This document shows positions 40,696 through 48,155 of a stretch of DNA of 55,957 nt, piece by piece. Each line of letters opens with the position of its first letter. Positions within the stretch are counted from its first letter, which is position 1. Source of the stretch: Pseudomonadota bacterium (GTDB taxonomy: Bacteria > Pseudomonadota > Gammaproteobacteria > Steroidobacterales > Steroidobacteraceae); NCBI GenBank assembly GCA_003242685.1, contig QGVD01000017.1:1-55957 (forward strand), in the 5' to 3' direction. The translations under genes were made by a program, and so were the position numbers. The notes beneath the pieces were generated by a model. It was given only the letters and a program-made list of their open reading frames with translations. It was not told the DNA's origin and searched no databases.

Positions 40696-41949
40696 ATGAT
40701 GCACGCGATCGTGTGCGGCAGGATTTCATGGCGCCTGTCGAGCGGCGTCCGGACGCTGCTGCTCGCCACGCTCGCCACACCGGCATCTCCGGAGTCGCCG
40801 TTCCCGGATCGCCTGACTGGCGACTGGAACGGGCTGCGCACGAGGCTCGCCGATCGCGGCATCCGGGTCGACATCGACTCGACGCACTACTACCAGGGGC
40901 TGCTGTCGGGTTCCGGGGGCAACGAGTTCGACTACGGCGGCAGAATCGATGTGCTGCTCGATTTCGACGCGGGCAAGCTGGGACTCTGGGAAGGCGGCGT
41001 GCTGCGCACCCACACGGAATACCGCTATGGCGATCTGAGCGCCAATCTCGGCGGTGTCCTCGTGGCGACCAACACGGGACGCTTGCTCCCGACCGGCGAG
41101 GACGACGAGTGGGTCGTCACGTCCATTCATCTGGCGCAGCGGATCGGCGAGCGCGCGAGTCTCCTGATCGGCAAGATCAATGCGCTCGACCTGCTCGCCG
41201 GCGATCCCTTCTTCGGCGGCGGCGGGCAGACGCGGTTTCTCAACATGGCGTTCGCAGCGCCACCGAGCGGCGTGACGCCGGCTTCCATCATCGGCGCCGT
41301 GCTGAGCATCAGAGGCTCTCCGTTCAACTGGACGTTCATGGTGTTCGATCCGGAAGACCGGACCGACGACTACTGGCCCGATGCGCTCCTGGACAGTGGT
41401 ATCAACGTCTCCGTGTCGGCCAACTTCACCGGCCTCCTTGCGGGGCGGACGAGCAGTGTCACGGTCACGGGGACTTACACGACGAAGGATGGCGCCGACC
41501 TGGGCGAGCTGCTGCTGCCTCCGGAACTGCAGACCGGCGACCGGGACGACTCCTGGTTCCTGGGTGTGCAGTTCGCCCACTTCCTGCGCCAGAACTCTCA
41601 GCGTCCGGGCGACGGCTGGGGGTTGTTCGTCAAGCTCGGTGGAAGTGACGGCAATCCGAATCCCTTTCAGAGCTCTCTCATGGGAGGCATCGGCGGCAGG
41701 GGACTCTTCGCTTCCCGGCCGAACGACAGCTTCGGGATCGGATATTTCTACGTGAACTTCAGCGACGATCTGCAGAGCTCGCTCGATCCGTTCCTGTCAT
41801 TCGAGGACGAGCAAGGCGTCGAGGCGTTCTACACGTACCTCGTGAAAGACTGGCTGCCGATCACCGCCGATCTGCAGTACGTGAACCCCGGGCTCGGGGA
41901 CACCGGAGACGCGTTCGTCGCGGGGCTGCGTGTCCGGGTCCGGTTCTGA
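40696..41949 (+). CDS. OprB-type carbohydrate-selective porin
   Basis: 417 aa. A signal-like N-terminus precedes the family hallmark DRLTGDWNGLRTRLADRGI at residues 38-56. The rest is a beta-barrel of alternating strands (LRTHTEYRYGDLSANLGG, SFGIGYFYVNFSDDLQSSL) ending in Phe, RVRVRF, the expected outer-membrane insertion signal. It would admit sugars or other small solutes. It follows the BASS gene by 18 bp, so the two are probably co-transcribed. Confidence 0.88.
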   Translation: MMHAIVCGRISWRLSSGVRTLLLATLATPASPESPFPDRLTGDWNGLRTRLADRGIRVDIDSTHYYQGLLSGSGGNEFDYGGRIDVLLDFDAGKLGLWEGGVLRTHTEYRYGDLSANLGGVLVATNTGRLLPTGEDDEWVVTSIHLAQRIGERASLLIGKINALDLLAGDPFFGGGGQTRFLNMAFAAPPSGVTPASIIGAVLSIRGSPFNWTFMVFDPEDRTDDYWPDALLDSGINVSVSANFTGLLAGRTSSVTVTGTYTTKDGADLGELLLPPELQTGDRDDSWFLGVQFAHFLRQNSQRPGDGWGLFVKLGGSDGNPNPFQSSLMGGIGGRGLFASRPNDSFGIGYFYVNFSDDLQSSLDPFLSFEDEQGVEAFYTYLVKDWLPITADLQYVNPGLGDTGDAFVAGLRVRVRF

Positions 41950-41989
41950 AGGCTGCGAAGCGGCGAGCGTGACCCAGGCGAAGAGAACC

Positions 41990-42021
41990 GGCTCCGCGGA
42001 AGGCGCGACTTCCGCGGAGCC
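41990..42021. terminator. Bidirectional terminator between oprB-like and tannase genes
   Basis: A perfect 12-bp stem (GGCTCCGCGGAA/TTCCGCGGAGCC) with an 8-nt loop lies between the convergent stop codons at 41949 and 42031. A T-rich stretch (TGTCTTCGTTC) follows on the plus strand. Confidence 0.8.
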
Positions 42022-42030
42022 TGTCTTCGT

Positions 42031-43656
42031 TCACGGATCGACGCAGCGGAAGTTCGCCGCGTCGTCGATGCTGCCACTTCCGGTGTAGCGCGCGACCTGA
42101 GGGTACGGACAGAGCGGCCGCGTCCGTACGACCTTGCCGTCCACGACTCGCGATGCGAGCAGAACGTCCGGCGCCTTGCCTTTCTCCACCCAGTCGATCA
42201 CTGCCGTGACGGCATCGAAGCGATCGGTTCCGTGGCCGCCCGCGCAGTGGGCCATGCCGGGCACCATGAACAGGCGGAAGAAGTCCTTCGTCTTCTCGCC
42301 GTAGCGGGCAAGGACTTCCTCGTAGTAGTTCACGCCCATCATGGGCTGCAGCACCTGATCCGCCCAGCCGTAGGTCATCAGGATCTTGCCGCCGCGTTGC
42401 TGGAACGCGGTGAGATCCGTGCTGTCGGCGTTCACCTTCTTCGCCCACTCGTCGAGCAGTGCCGTATCGCGGTCGAAATCGAAGGTCCTGTAATCCCAGT
42501 CCGGCCTCGGCGGATCGAACACGAGATAGCGCATCGTGTTCTCCGCGAGATTGAAGTCCGCGGCGCGCCCGTCGGGAGTCGCCGGAACGATGAAGTTCAG
42601 CCACGCGCTCGCGGGCGTGGGGCTGCCGAACCCCACATACAGGGCCTCGCTGCCCGGCATGAAGCCCGGGAAGATCGGCTTGCCGCTGCTGGTGTGCGGG
42701 CCGCGGTAGACGTCATTGATCGCCTGCGCCTCTTCGGACGTCAGGCATTCGTCGCTGCTCGGGCCTGATGCGCACGAGGGTACGTCTCGCGCGGCATCGA
42801 AATCGCAGCGGCGCGGATCGTCGATGACGCCGTCTCTGAGTCCGTCGATCGCATCGCACTTTTCCATCACTTTCCCGGCGAGCAGCAGGAGCTTGCCGGG
42901 GGTGAGCTGCACCTTCGACATCGCCCTCTGGTTCCACAGCGCGCCGATGGTGAAGCCCGTCTGACTGACCCATGGCGCGTTGACGACGAGCCCGTCGAAG
43001 TCCTCGGGATAGCGCTGCGCCTCGATGAGACCCTGCCGCCCGCCGTTCGAGCACGAGTTCCAGTAGGAACGTGCCACGGGCTTGCCGTAGTAGTGCGCGG
43101 TGATCGCCTTCGCGGTCGTGGCCGTCAGATGAACGGCACGATAGGCGTAGTCGATGGCCTTCTGCGGATTGCTCAGAACGAAGGTCCCGCCGGGCTCCTT
43201 GCGTGCATCGTGTCCGGTGTTGGTCTGCGCGAACGCGAAACCGAGGCGAATGGCGCCGTTTCGCTGGGACACGCGGAGCGGATCGTCGAGCGCTTCGCCG
43301 GCGTGTCCCCCGTTGCCGATCATGTAGAAGCGGCCGTTCCACCTGTCCGGCAGGCTCACCTCGAACGCGATCTCGGGCGCGAGCACACCCGTGACGCGGC
43401 AGTGTGCCGGACTGTCCTCCTGAGCCGGAATCGCCTCTGCACGGATCTCGGTGATCTCGTCGCCGCGATACGCGGCAAGCGATTCACAGCTTCTCGCCGG
43501 AGTGAGCTCGGCATTGGTGTAGGCGGCGAGCGAATTCGCCGCGTCGCCGAAGGCCTGCGCCCGGGCGCTTTCGCTGCCGCCGATCGCTGCTGCGGCGACG
43601 GCTCCCCCGATCAGCGAGAGAAGGATCGACCGATGCGACACGAAACTGCGCGTCAT
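42031..43656 (-). CDS. Tannase/feruloyl esterase family protein
   Basis: 541 aa from ATG 43656 with GAGGAA upstream and a Sec signal (residues 1-33). The alpha/beta hydrolase nucleophile lies in the family's CS-G-G box (YWNSCSNGGRQGLIEAQRYP), whose Cys usually pairs with a second Cys near the catalytic His (MAHCAGGHGTDRF). CDAIDGLRDGVIDDPRRCDF is the Ca2+-binding lid segment seen in feruloyl esterase B and tannase. It would release aromatic acids such as gallate or ferulate from esters outside the cytosol. The 289 bp upstream (43657-43945) show no clear feature. Confidence 0.9.
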   Translation of the reverse strand: MTRSFVSHRSILLSLIGGAVAAAAIGGSESARAQAFGDAANSLAAYTNAELTPARSCESLAAYRGDEITEIRAEAIPAQEDSPAHCRVTGVLAPEIAFEVSLPDRWNGRFYMIGNGGHAGEALDDPLRVSQRNGAIRLGFAFAQTNTGHDARKEPGGTFVLSNPQKAIDYAYRAVHLTATTAKAITAHYYGKPVARSYWNSCSNGGRQGLIEAQRYPEDFDGLVVNAPWVSQTGFTIGALWNQRAMSKVQLTPGKLLLLAGKVMEKCDAIDGLRDGVIDDPRRCDFDAARDVPSCASGPSSDECLTSEEAQAINDVYRGPHTSSGKPIFPGFMPGSEALYVGFGSPTPASAWLNFIVPATPDGRAADFNLAENTMRYLVFDPPRPDWDYRTFDFDRDTALLDEWAKKVNADSTDLTAFQQRGGKILMTYGWADQVLQPMMGVNYYEEVLARYGEKTKDFFRLFMVPGMAHCAGGHGTDRFDAVTAVIDWVEKGKAPDVLLASRVVDGKVVRTRPLCPYPQVARYTGSGSIDDAANFRCVDP

Positions 43657-43945
43657 GGTTCTTCCTCGTTGTTGTGCGCTCCCCGCGCAATTCTCGCAGG
43701 TCGCCGCGTCCCGCGCGATCCAGGTGAGCTTTCGCCGATCGCTCAGCCGTTCGCGAGGGAAGGCGAAAGGTGAGGAAAGATGTGGAGGATGATCGCTCCA
43801 CGGTGCAACAGCATCGGGCGGCGAGGCTCGAGCCCGCACGATTGTCCAGCGCTCGCCGATGTCGGGGTGTAGGATGGCCGTGAGTCGTGATCCTGCGGCT
43901 CGCCCGAATTCGAGCCCGCGCCGCTCCGGCGCGAAGGAGTGAGCG

Positions 43946-44263
43946 ATGCCGTCAGGTTCCTGGATGTTCGGTACGATGGAAACTCCGAGGCCGTCGTATC
44001 CAGATGTGATGAAGGATCATCGTGAACGCGTCGCTCTCGAAGCTGCCGAGGCTGCCGAGCGTCACCGGCAGGAGATCGCCGAGCAGTCATCGGCGCTCAA
44101 TTCGGCGGAGATGCGGATCCGTGCGTGGGAGAGGGTGCACGGGGTCCGATTGCCGGAGAGCGCAACGCATCCGGTGCTCGCCGTCGCAGCGGCGGACACG
44201 CACCTGACGCTGGAAGAGATACGCGAGGAGCAGCGACGGCGACGGGAGTCGCCGAGACGCTGA
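43946..44263 (+). CDS. Small hypothetical protein
   Basis: 105 aa with AAGGAG 7 nt before the ATG. Residues 25-60 are a charged helix, probably coiled coil (EAAEAAERHRQEIAEQSSAL). The C-terminal half (IRAWERVHGVRLPESATHPV, then LTLEEIREEQRRR) looks like a conserved small domain of unknown function seen in related genomes; this is recollection, not a search. No signal peptide. It converges with the next gene. Confidence 0.6.
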   Translation: MPSGSWMFGTMETPRPSYPDVMKDHRERVALEAAEAAERHRQEIAEQSSALNSAEMRIRAWERVHGVRLPESATHPVLAVAAADTHLTLEEIREEQRRRRESPRR

Positions 44264-44285
44264 GCCGCCGATCGGACGAACGACC

Positions 44286-44813
44286 TCAGAAGAATCCGCC
44301 GAGCGAGCGGCGGCGGATGCGAAGCTCTCTCCAGAGCCGTGCGAGTGGCGTGGGCGCCTGCGTTTGCGTTCGCGCCGCGCGGCCGCTGCGTTCTCCGACG
44401 CGTACGACGGTGAAATCCGTCGCTCGCCGTTCCGTGGTCTCTTCGATGTACTGCGGCGTGGACGGTGTCCGAAGCTTCTCGAAAGAGTGCCTCAGCGAAT
44501 ATCTCGATTCGACGTATTCAGCGCTCGCAAGCTCGCGTTCGACGGGCCGCGCGCACAGGGGATACCCGGGATGGAGCCCTTCGATCTGCAGCGACCACTC
44601 CCTGCATCGTTCGGGCTCGCCCGCAAGTGTTGGGAGGGCAGGCGCACCGTTGCGCCACGCGTCGTAGCCGAATTCCTCTGCATAGCCGCCGGCAAGGTAC
44701 GAGTTGTGGTCCGACTCGAGCGGCGGTCCCTGACCTGCAGGCAGTTGCGCCCAGTCCGGGAAGTAGCAGCGGATCCCGATTACGCTCCAGGAGGAATTCT
44801 CGTAAGCGACCAT
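44286..44813 (-). CDS. Hypothetical protein downstream of tRNA-Leu
   Basis: 175 aa from ATG 44813; in-frame codons further upstream run through the tRNA and are excluded. Trp, Tyr and Cys are frequent in IGIRCYFPDWAQLPAGQG and LQIEGLHPGYPLCARPVERE, and the C-terminus is strongly basic (LARLWRELRIRRRSLGGFF). I recognise no family. It starts about 105 bp after the 3' end of the intron-bearing tRNA on the same strand. Confidence 0.45.
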   Translation of the reverse strand: MVAYENSSWSVIGIRCYFPDWAQLPAGQGPPLESDHNSYLAGGYAEEFGYDAWRNGAPALPTLAGEPERCREWSLQIEGLHPGYPLCARPVERELASAEYVESRYSLRHSFEKLRTPSTPQYIEETTERRATDFTVVRVGERSGRAARTQTQAPTPLARLWRELRIRRRSLGGFF

Positions 44814-44917
44814 GGCCGCGCACCGTGAGACATCGGCGCCGCGCGCCGTTGCGCGGCGGCTCGCCAGGGTTCCGCAACAATCGGACCCGCCGCGATCGGC
44901 GCGAGCTCGAGGAATCG

Positions 44918-45254
44918 TGGTGCCCGGGGCCGGACTCGAACCGGCATGGGGTCGCCCCCGAGGGATTTTCGTACCCGCTACAGCTTTCGCTGCTGCGCAC
45001 CCGTGAGGGGTGCGCATTTGGGGTCTGGACTTTACCTTTGCCGTGGCGCGCACCGGAGGGTGCGGCTGTAGGCAGGGGCCGTCAAGTCTCTACACTTTCC
45101 CCGCGGCACTCGCGCCGCAGGGCTTAGCTCGGGATTGCAGGCACCCTGGGGTGCTCCTGTTTCCCCGAATTTGACCCCATTCACTCCGGGCGTTTCCGAC
45201 CCGGGTGCTCAATGCTCTCAAGTCCCTTGCGTCTACCGATTTCGCCACCCGGGC
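44918..45254 (-). tRNA. tRNA-Leu(UAA), interrupted by a group I intron
   Basis: Exon 1 is 45254-45220 (35 nt) and exon 2 is 44969-44918 (52 nt, encoded CCA included); joined they make an 87-nt leucine tRNA. The acceptor GCCCGGG pairs with CCCGGGC. The D-arm has GCG/CGC, and the anticodon stem AGGGA/TCCCT closes a loop whose anticodon is UAA. The long variable arm is GGGG-CGA-CCCC, and the T-arm is GCCGG-TTCGAGT-CCGGC. The break falls after U34, inside the anticodon, the same site used by cyanobacterial and plastid trnL introns. Splicing is required to make a functional tRNA. Confidence 0.93.
44970..45219 (-). ncRNA. Group I intron (tRNA type, probably IC3) in tRNA-Leu(UAA)
   Basis: 250 nt without an ORF. 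The 5' exon ends in U and the intron ends in G (position 44970), as group I splicing requires. Core elements appear in order: P-like AATTCGGGGAAAC (45171-45159), Q-like GCAATCCCGAGCTAAGCC (45138-45121), R-like GTGTAGAGACTTGACGG (45095-45079), and S-like AAAGGTAAAGTCCAGACC (45039-45022). R and S pair through GACTT/AAGTC to form P7. ATTGAGC near the 5' end can pair with the exon end to form P1 with a U-G pair. Size and site match the Anabaena-type trnL intron. Confidence 0.9.
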
Positions 45255-45274
45255 AAGCGGGCGCGGCCGTACGG

Positions 45275-45280
45275 ATTGTA
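45275..45280 (-). promoter_or_regulatory. -10 element for tRNA-Leu
   Basis: On the minus strand TACAAT lies about 20 nt upstream of the tRNA 5' end. No clear -35 hexamer at the usual spacing was found; TTCGAA is 13 nt further upstream. Confidence 0.4.
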
Positions 45281-45408
45281 GCGGCTCGGGAGTTTCGAAG
45301 GCCCGGCAATGCAGATGGTGCCCTGCGGCGTGCCGTTCGCTCGCTGAAGGTGGCGCTAAGGGGCTGAATTTGCGAGACTTACGCGCCTTTTCGAGCCCCC
45401 GGGGGTCC

Positions 45409-46038
45409 ATGTCGGACGTGTGCCTGCAGGCCGAGAACCTGCACCTGTGGCGGGGTGATCGCCACGTGCTGCGCGGCGTGGGCCTCACGGCCCGCGCAGG
45501 CGAGGTGCTGCAGGTCGTCGGCGCGAACGGCGCCGGCAAGACCACGCTCCTCAGGACGCTCTGCGGAATGATCCAGCCGGAGGAAGGCAGGATCACCTGG
45601 GCCGGCCGCGACGTGCGGGAGGATCTTCACGCGTTTCATGCACAGCTCGCCTATCTCGGTCACGAAGCACCGCTCAAGGCGGAGCTCACCGCGCGCGAGA
45701 ACCTCCGCTACTGGATCGGCATGCGCCGCAGGGTCTCGCCGGCCGAGATCGATCGCGCCCTCGAGCAGACCGGGGCGGGTGCGGTCCGCGAGCGTCTCGT
45801 TCGCACCATGTCCGCGGGGCAGAAGCGCCGCGTGGCACTCGCGGGGCTGCTGCTGCTTTCCGTGCCACTCTGGCTCCTCGACGAGCCGACGACGAATCTC
45901 GACACCGAAGGCCAGGCGCTGGTCGGACGCATGATCGAAGAGCAGGTGCGGGCGGGCGGCATCGTGGTCGCCGCCGTGCATCACGCGCTCATGGTCGCGC
46001 CGGAACGTCTCAAGCGCCTCGAGCTCTCCAGCCCATGA
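45409..46038 (+). CDS. ccmA: Cytochrome c maturation ABC transporter ATP-binding protein
   Basis: 209 aa from ATG 45409; codons upstream in frame run through the tRNA exon and intron. Walker A GANGAGKTTL, signature MSAGQKRRVALAG and Walker B LWLLDEPTTNLD are intact. CcmA works with CcmB and CcmC to release haem-loaded CcmE in the inner membrane. The first gene of a nine-gene operon; its stop overlaps the ccmB start (ATGA). Confidence 0.97.
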   Translation: MSDVCLQAENLHLWRGDRHVLRGVGLTARAGEVLQVVGANGAGKTTLLRTLCGMIQPEEGRITWAGRDVREDLHAFHAQLAYLGHEAPLKAELTARENLRYWIGMRRRVSPAEIDRALEQTGAGAVRERLVRTMSAGQKRRVALAGLLLLSVPLWLLDEPTTNLDTEGQALVGRMIEEQVRAGGIVVAAVHHALMVAPERLKRLELSSP

Positions 46039-46748
46039 GCACCTCGACCGTCATGCAGCCGGCTGCAAGCTCGACATCCGCCCTCACTGCGGCGCGCCTC
46101 GTGCTCGAGCGCGACCTCAGGCTCGCGTTCCGCAAGCGCGAGCAGCTCGTTCAGCCGCTCGCGTTCTTCGCCATCGTGACGACGCTCTTCCCGCTCTCGA
46201 TCACACCGGAGCTGTCGCGCCTGCGCGAGATCGCACCCGGTGTCCTGTGGGTGGCGGCGCTGCTATCCTCGCTGCTGGCGCTCGAGTTCCTGTTCCGCGA
46301 CGACGCGCAGGACGGCACGCTCGAGCAGTACGCACTGTCCGGCCAGTCGCTCACCTGGCTGTTGTTCGCCAAGACCGCTGCGCACTGGCTGCTCACGGGC
46401 CTGCCGCTCTCGCTCGCCGCACCGTTTGCGGCGGGGGCGCTGGGGGCACCGGCGAGCGCCTGGACCGGAATCGTGGCCTCGGTCGTGCTCGGCACGCTCG
46501 CCCTCAGTCTCCTCGGTGCCATCGGTGCCGGCCTCACCCTGGGCGTCAAGCGAGGCGGTGTGCTGCTCTCGCTCCTCGTTCTCCCGCTCGCGATGCCGAT
46601 CCTGATCTTCGGCTCTCAGGCGACGGAGCTCGCGATGAAGGGCGCGAGCATCGCGGCGCCGATGTATCTTCTCGCCGCCCTGACCGTGCTCGGGGTGACA
46701 CTCGCGCCGATCGCCGCCGCGGCGGCGGTGCGCATCAGTCTGGAGTGA
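46035..46748 (+). CDS. ccmB: Haem exporter protein CcmB
   Basis: 237 aa, ATG overlapping the ccmA stop by 4 bp. Six hydrophobic helices are visible (PLAFFAIVTTLFPLSITPEL, ALGAPASAWTGIVASVVLGT, AALTVLGVTLAPIAAAAAV). LVLERDLRLAFRKREQLVQP at the N-terminus is typical. It is the membrane partner of CcmA. Confidence 0.96.
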   Translation: MSTSTVMQPAASSTSALTAARLVLERDLRLAFRKREQLVQPLAFFAIVTTLFPLSITPELSRLREIAPGVLWVAALLSSLLALEFLFRDDAQDGTLEQYALSGQSLTWLLFAKTAAHWLLTGLPLSLAAPFAAGALGAPASAWTGIVASVVLGTLALSLLGAIGAGLTLGVKRGGVLLSLLVLPLAMPILIFGSQATELAMKGASIAAPMYLLAALTVLGVTLAPIAAAAAVRISLE

Positions 46749-46759
46749 GCTCGAAAACG

Positions 46760-47497
46760 ATGGCGTGGACTTGGTTTCACCGGCTGGCATCGCCGCCCCA
46801 CGTTTACCGGCTGGCCGAGCGGCTGACGCCGTGGTTCGCGTGGTCCTCGGCGCTGCTGATCCTCGCCGGTCTCTACGGCGGACTGGTGCTCGCGCCGCCG
46901 GACTATCAGCAGGGTGAGGGCTTCCGGATCATCTACGTACATGCCCCGAGCGCATGGATGTCGCTCATGGTGTATACGGTCATGGCGGTCGCAGCCGCCG
47001 TAGGGCTGATCTGGCGCATGAAGGTCGCGCACGCGGTGGCGGCGAGCTGTGCGCCGGTCGGGGCCTCGTTCACGCTCGCGGCCCTCGTCACAGGCTCGCT
47101 CTGGGGACGCCCCATGTGGGGTACTTACTGGGAGTGGGATCCCCGCCTGACCTCGGAGCTGATTCTTCTCTTTCTGTACCTCGGGTACATGGGGCTGCGT
47201 TCAGCGACCGAGGACGTGCAGCGGGCGGACCGCGCGAGCGCCGTGCTGGCGGTCGTCGGTGTGGTGAACGTCCCGATCATCCACTACTCGGTGCTGTGGT
47301 GGAACTCGCTGCACCAGGCACCGTCTGTGATGAAGCTGGACAAGCCCTCGATGCCGCTCGACATGCTCGTGCCGCTGCTCCTCATGCTGCTGGGATTCAC
47401 GCTGTACTTCGTGGCGATTCTTCTCATGCGGCTGCGGGGCGAAGTGCTGAGCCGCGAGCGCAACGCGAGCTGGGTCAAGGAGGCGCTGAGCCGATGA
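46760..47497 (+). CDS. ccmC: Haem-handling protein CcmC
   Basis: 245 aa from ATG 46760. It has the tryptophan-rich haem-handling motif WGTYWEWDPRLTSELILLFL in the second periplasmic loop, flanked by histidines (IIYVHAPSAWMSL, NVPIIHYSVLWWN). Six membrane segments are visible. CcmC loads haem onto CcmE. Starts 11 bp after ccmB and overlaps ccmD by 4 bp. Confidence 0.96.
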   Translation: MAWTWFHRLASPPHVYRLAERLTPWFAWSSALLILAGLYGGLVLAPPDYQQGEGFRIIYVHAPSAWMSLMVYTVMAVAAAVGLIWRMKVAHAVAASCAPVGASFTLAALVTGSLWGRPMWGTYWEWDPRLTSELILLFLYLGYMGLRSATEDVQRADRASAVLAVVGVVNVPIIHYSVLWWNSLHQAPSVMKLDKPSMPLDMLVPLLLMLLGFTLYFVAILLMRLRGEVLSRERNASWVKEALSR

Positions 47498-47658
47498 TGG
47501 AATTCCTGGAAATGGGGGGCTATGCGCGCTACGTGTGGCCCTCGTACGCGCTCACGTTCGCCGTCGTGATCCTGAACGTCGTGTGGGCGCGACGCGCGCT
47601 CGCGCGTTCGCGCGAGCAGGCACGCCGGCGACTGGCGATGCAGGAGGAGCCGACGTGA
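47494..47658 (+). CDS. ccmD: Small haem-exporter accessory protein CcmD
   Basis: 54 aa, ATGA overlap with ccmC and GTGA overlap with ccmE. One membrane helix (YVWPSYALTFAVVILNVVWA) is followed by a basic cytoplasmic tail (RREQARRRL-type), as usual for CcmD. It stabilises the CcmC-CcmE complex and supports haem-CcmE release. Confidence 0.92.
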   Translation: MMEFLEMGGYARYVWPSYALTFAVVILNVVWARRALARSREQARRRLAMQEEPT

Positions 47659-48155
47659 CGCCGCGCCGCAGACGGCTGATTCTCGTGGTGGGCATTCTCG
47701 CGGGCGTGAGCATCGCGACGGCGCTCGCGCTGCGTGCCTTCCAGGAGAACGTGATGTTCTTCTTCAATCCTTCGCAGGTCGCCGCCGGCGAGGCACCGAC
47801 CGACGCGCGTTTCCGCCTCGGCGGCATGGTCGCGAAGGGGAGCGTCCAGCGTACGCCCGGAAGCCTCGAAGTGCGCTTCGTCGTCACGGACTTCAAGCGT
47901 GACGTGCCGGTGGTCTACTCGGGCGTGCTGCCCGATCTGTTCCGTGAAGGGCAGGGTGTCGTGGCCCACGGCCGGCTCAACGCCGACGGCGTGTTCGTCG
48001 CGGACGAAGTGCTCGCGAAGCACGACGAGAACTACATGCCGCCCGAAGTCGCGAACGCGATCAAGGATCAGCACGGCGGGCGGATGCCTGCGGCCTCGGC
48101 CGGGGCTGCGGAAGCCTCTGAGGCGACACCTACCCCGACCATGGGAGGCCAGTGA
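47655..48155 (+). CDS. ccmE: Periplasmic haem chaperone CcmE
   Basis: 166 aa, GTG start at 47655 overlapping the ccmD stop. One N-terminal membrane anchor (LILVVGILAGVSIATALAL) is followed by an OB-fold beta barrel (FRLGGMVAKGSV, VVYSGVLPDLFREGQGVVA). The haem-binding motif KHDENYMPPE supplies the covalent His. The Ala/Thr-rich C-terminal tail is dispensable in relatives. Confidence 0.96.
   Translation: MTPRRRRLILVVGILAGVSIATALALRAFQENVMFFFNPSQVAAGEAPTDARFRLGGMVAKGSVQRTPGSLEVRFVVTDFKRDVPVVYSGVLPDLFREGQGVVAHGRLNADGVFVADEVLAKHDENYMPPEVANAIKDQHGGRMPAASAGAAEASEATPTPTMGGQ

Noticed and set aside
44918..45254. Two separate tRNA fragments or a tRNA pseudogene
   Set aside because: Both halves pair perfectly in acceptor and anticodon stems and flank a complete group I core, so a spliced single tRNA is the better reading.
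45205..45408. Extended N-terminus for CcmA
   Set aside because: These codons cover the tRNA exon and intron on the opposite strand; CcmA homology starts at 45409.
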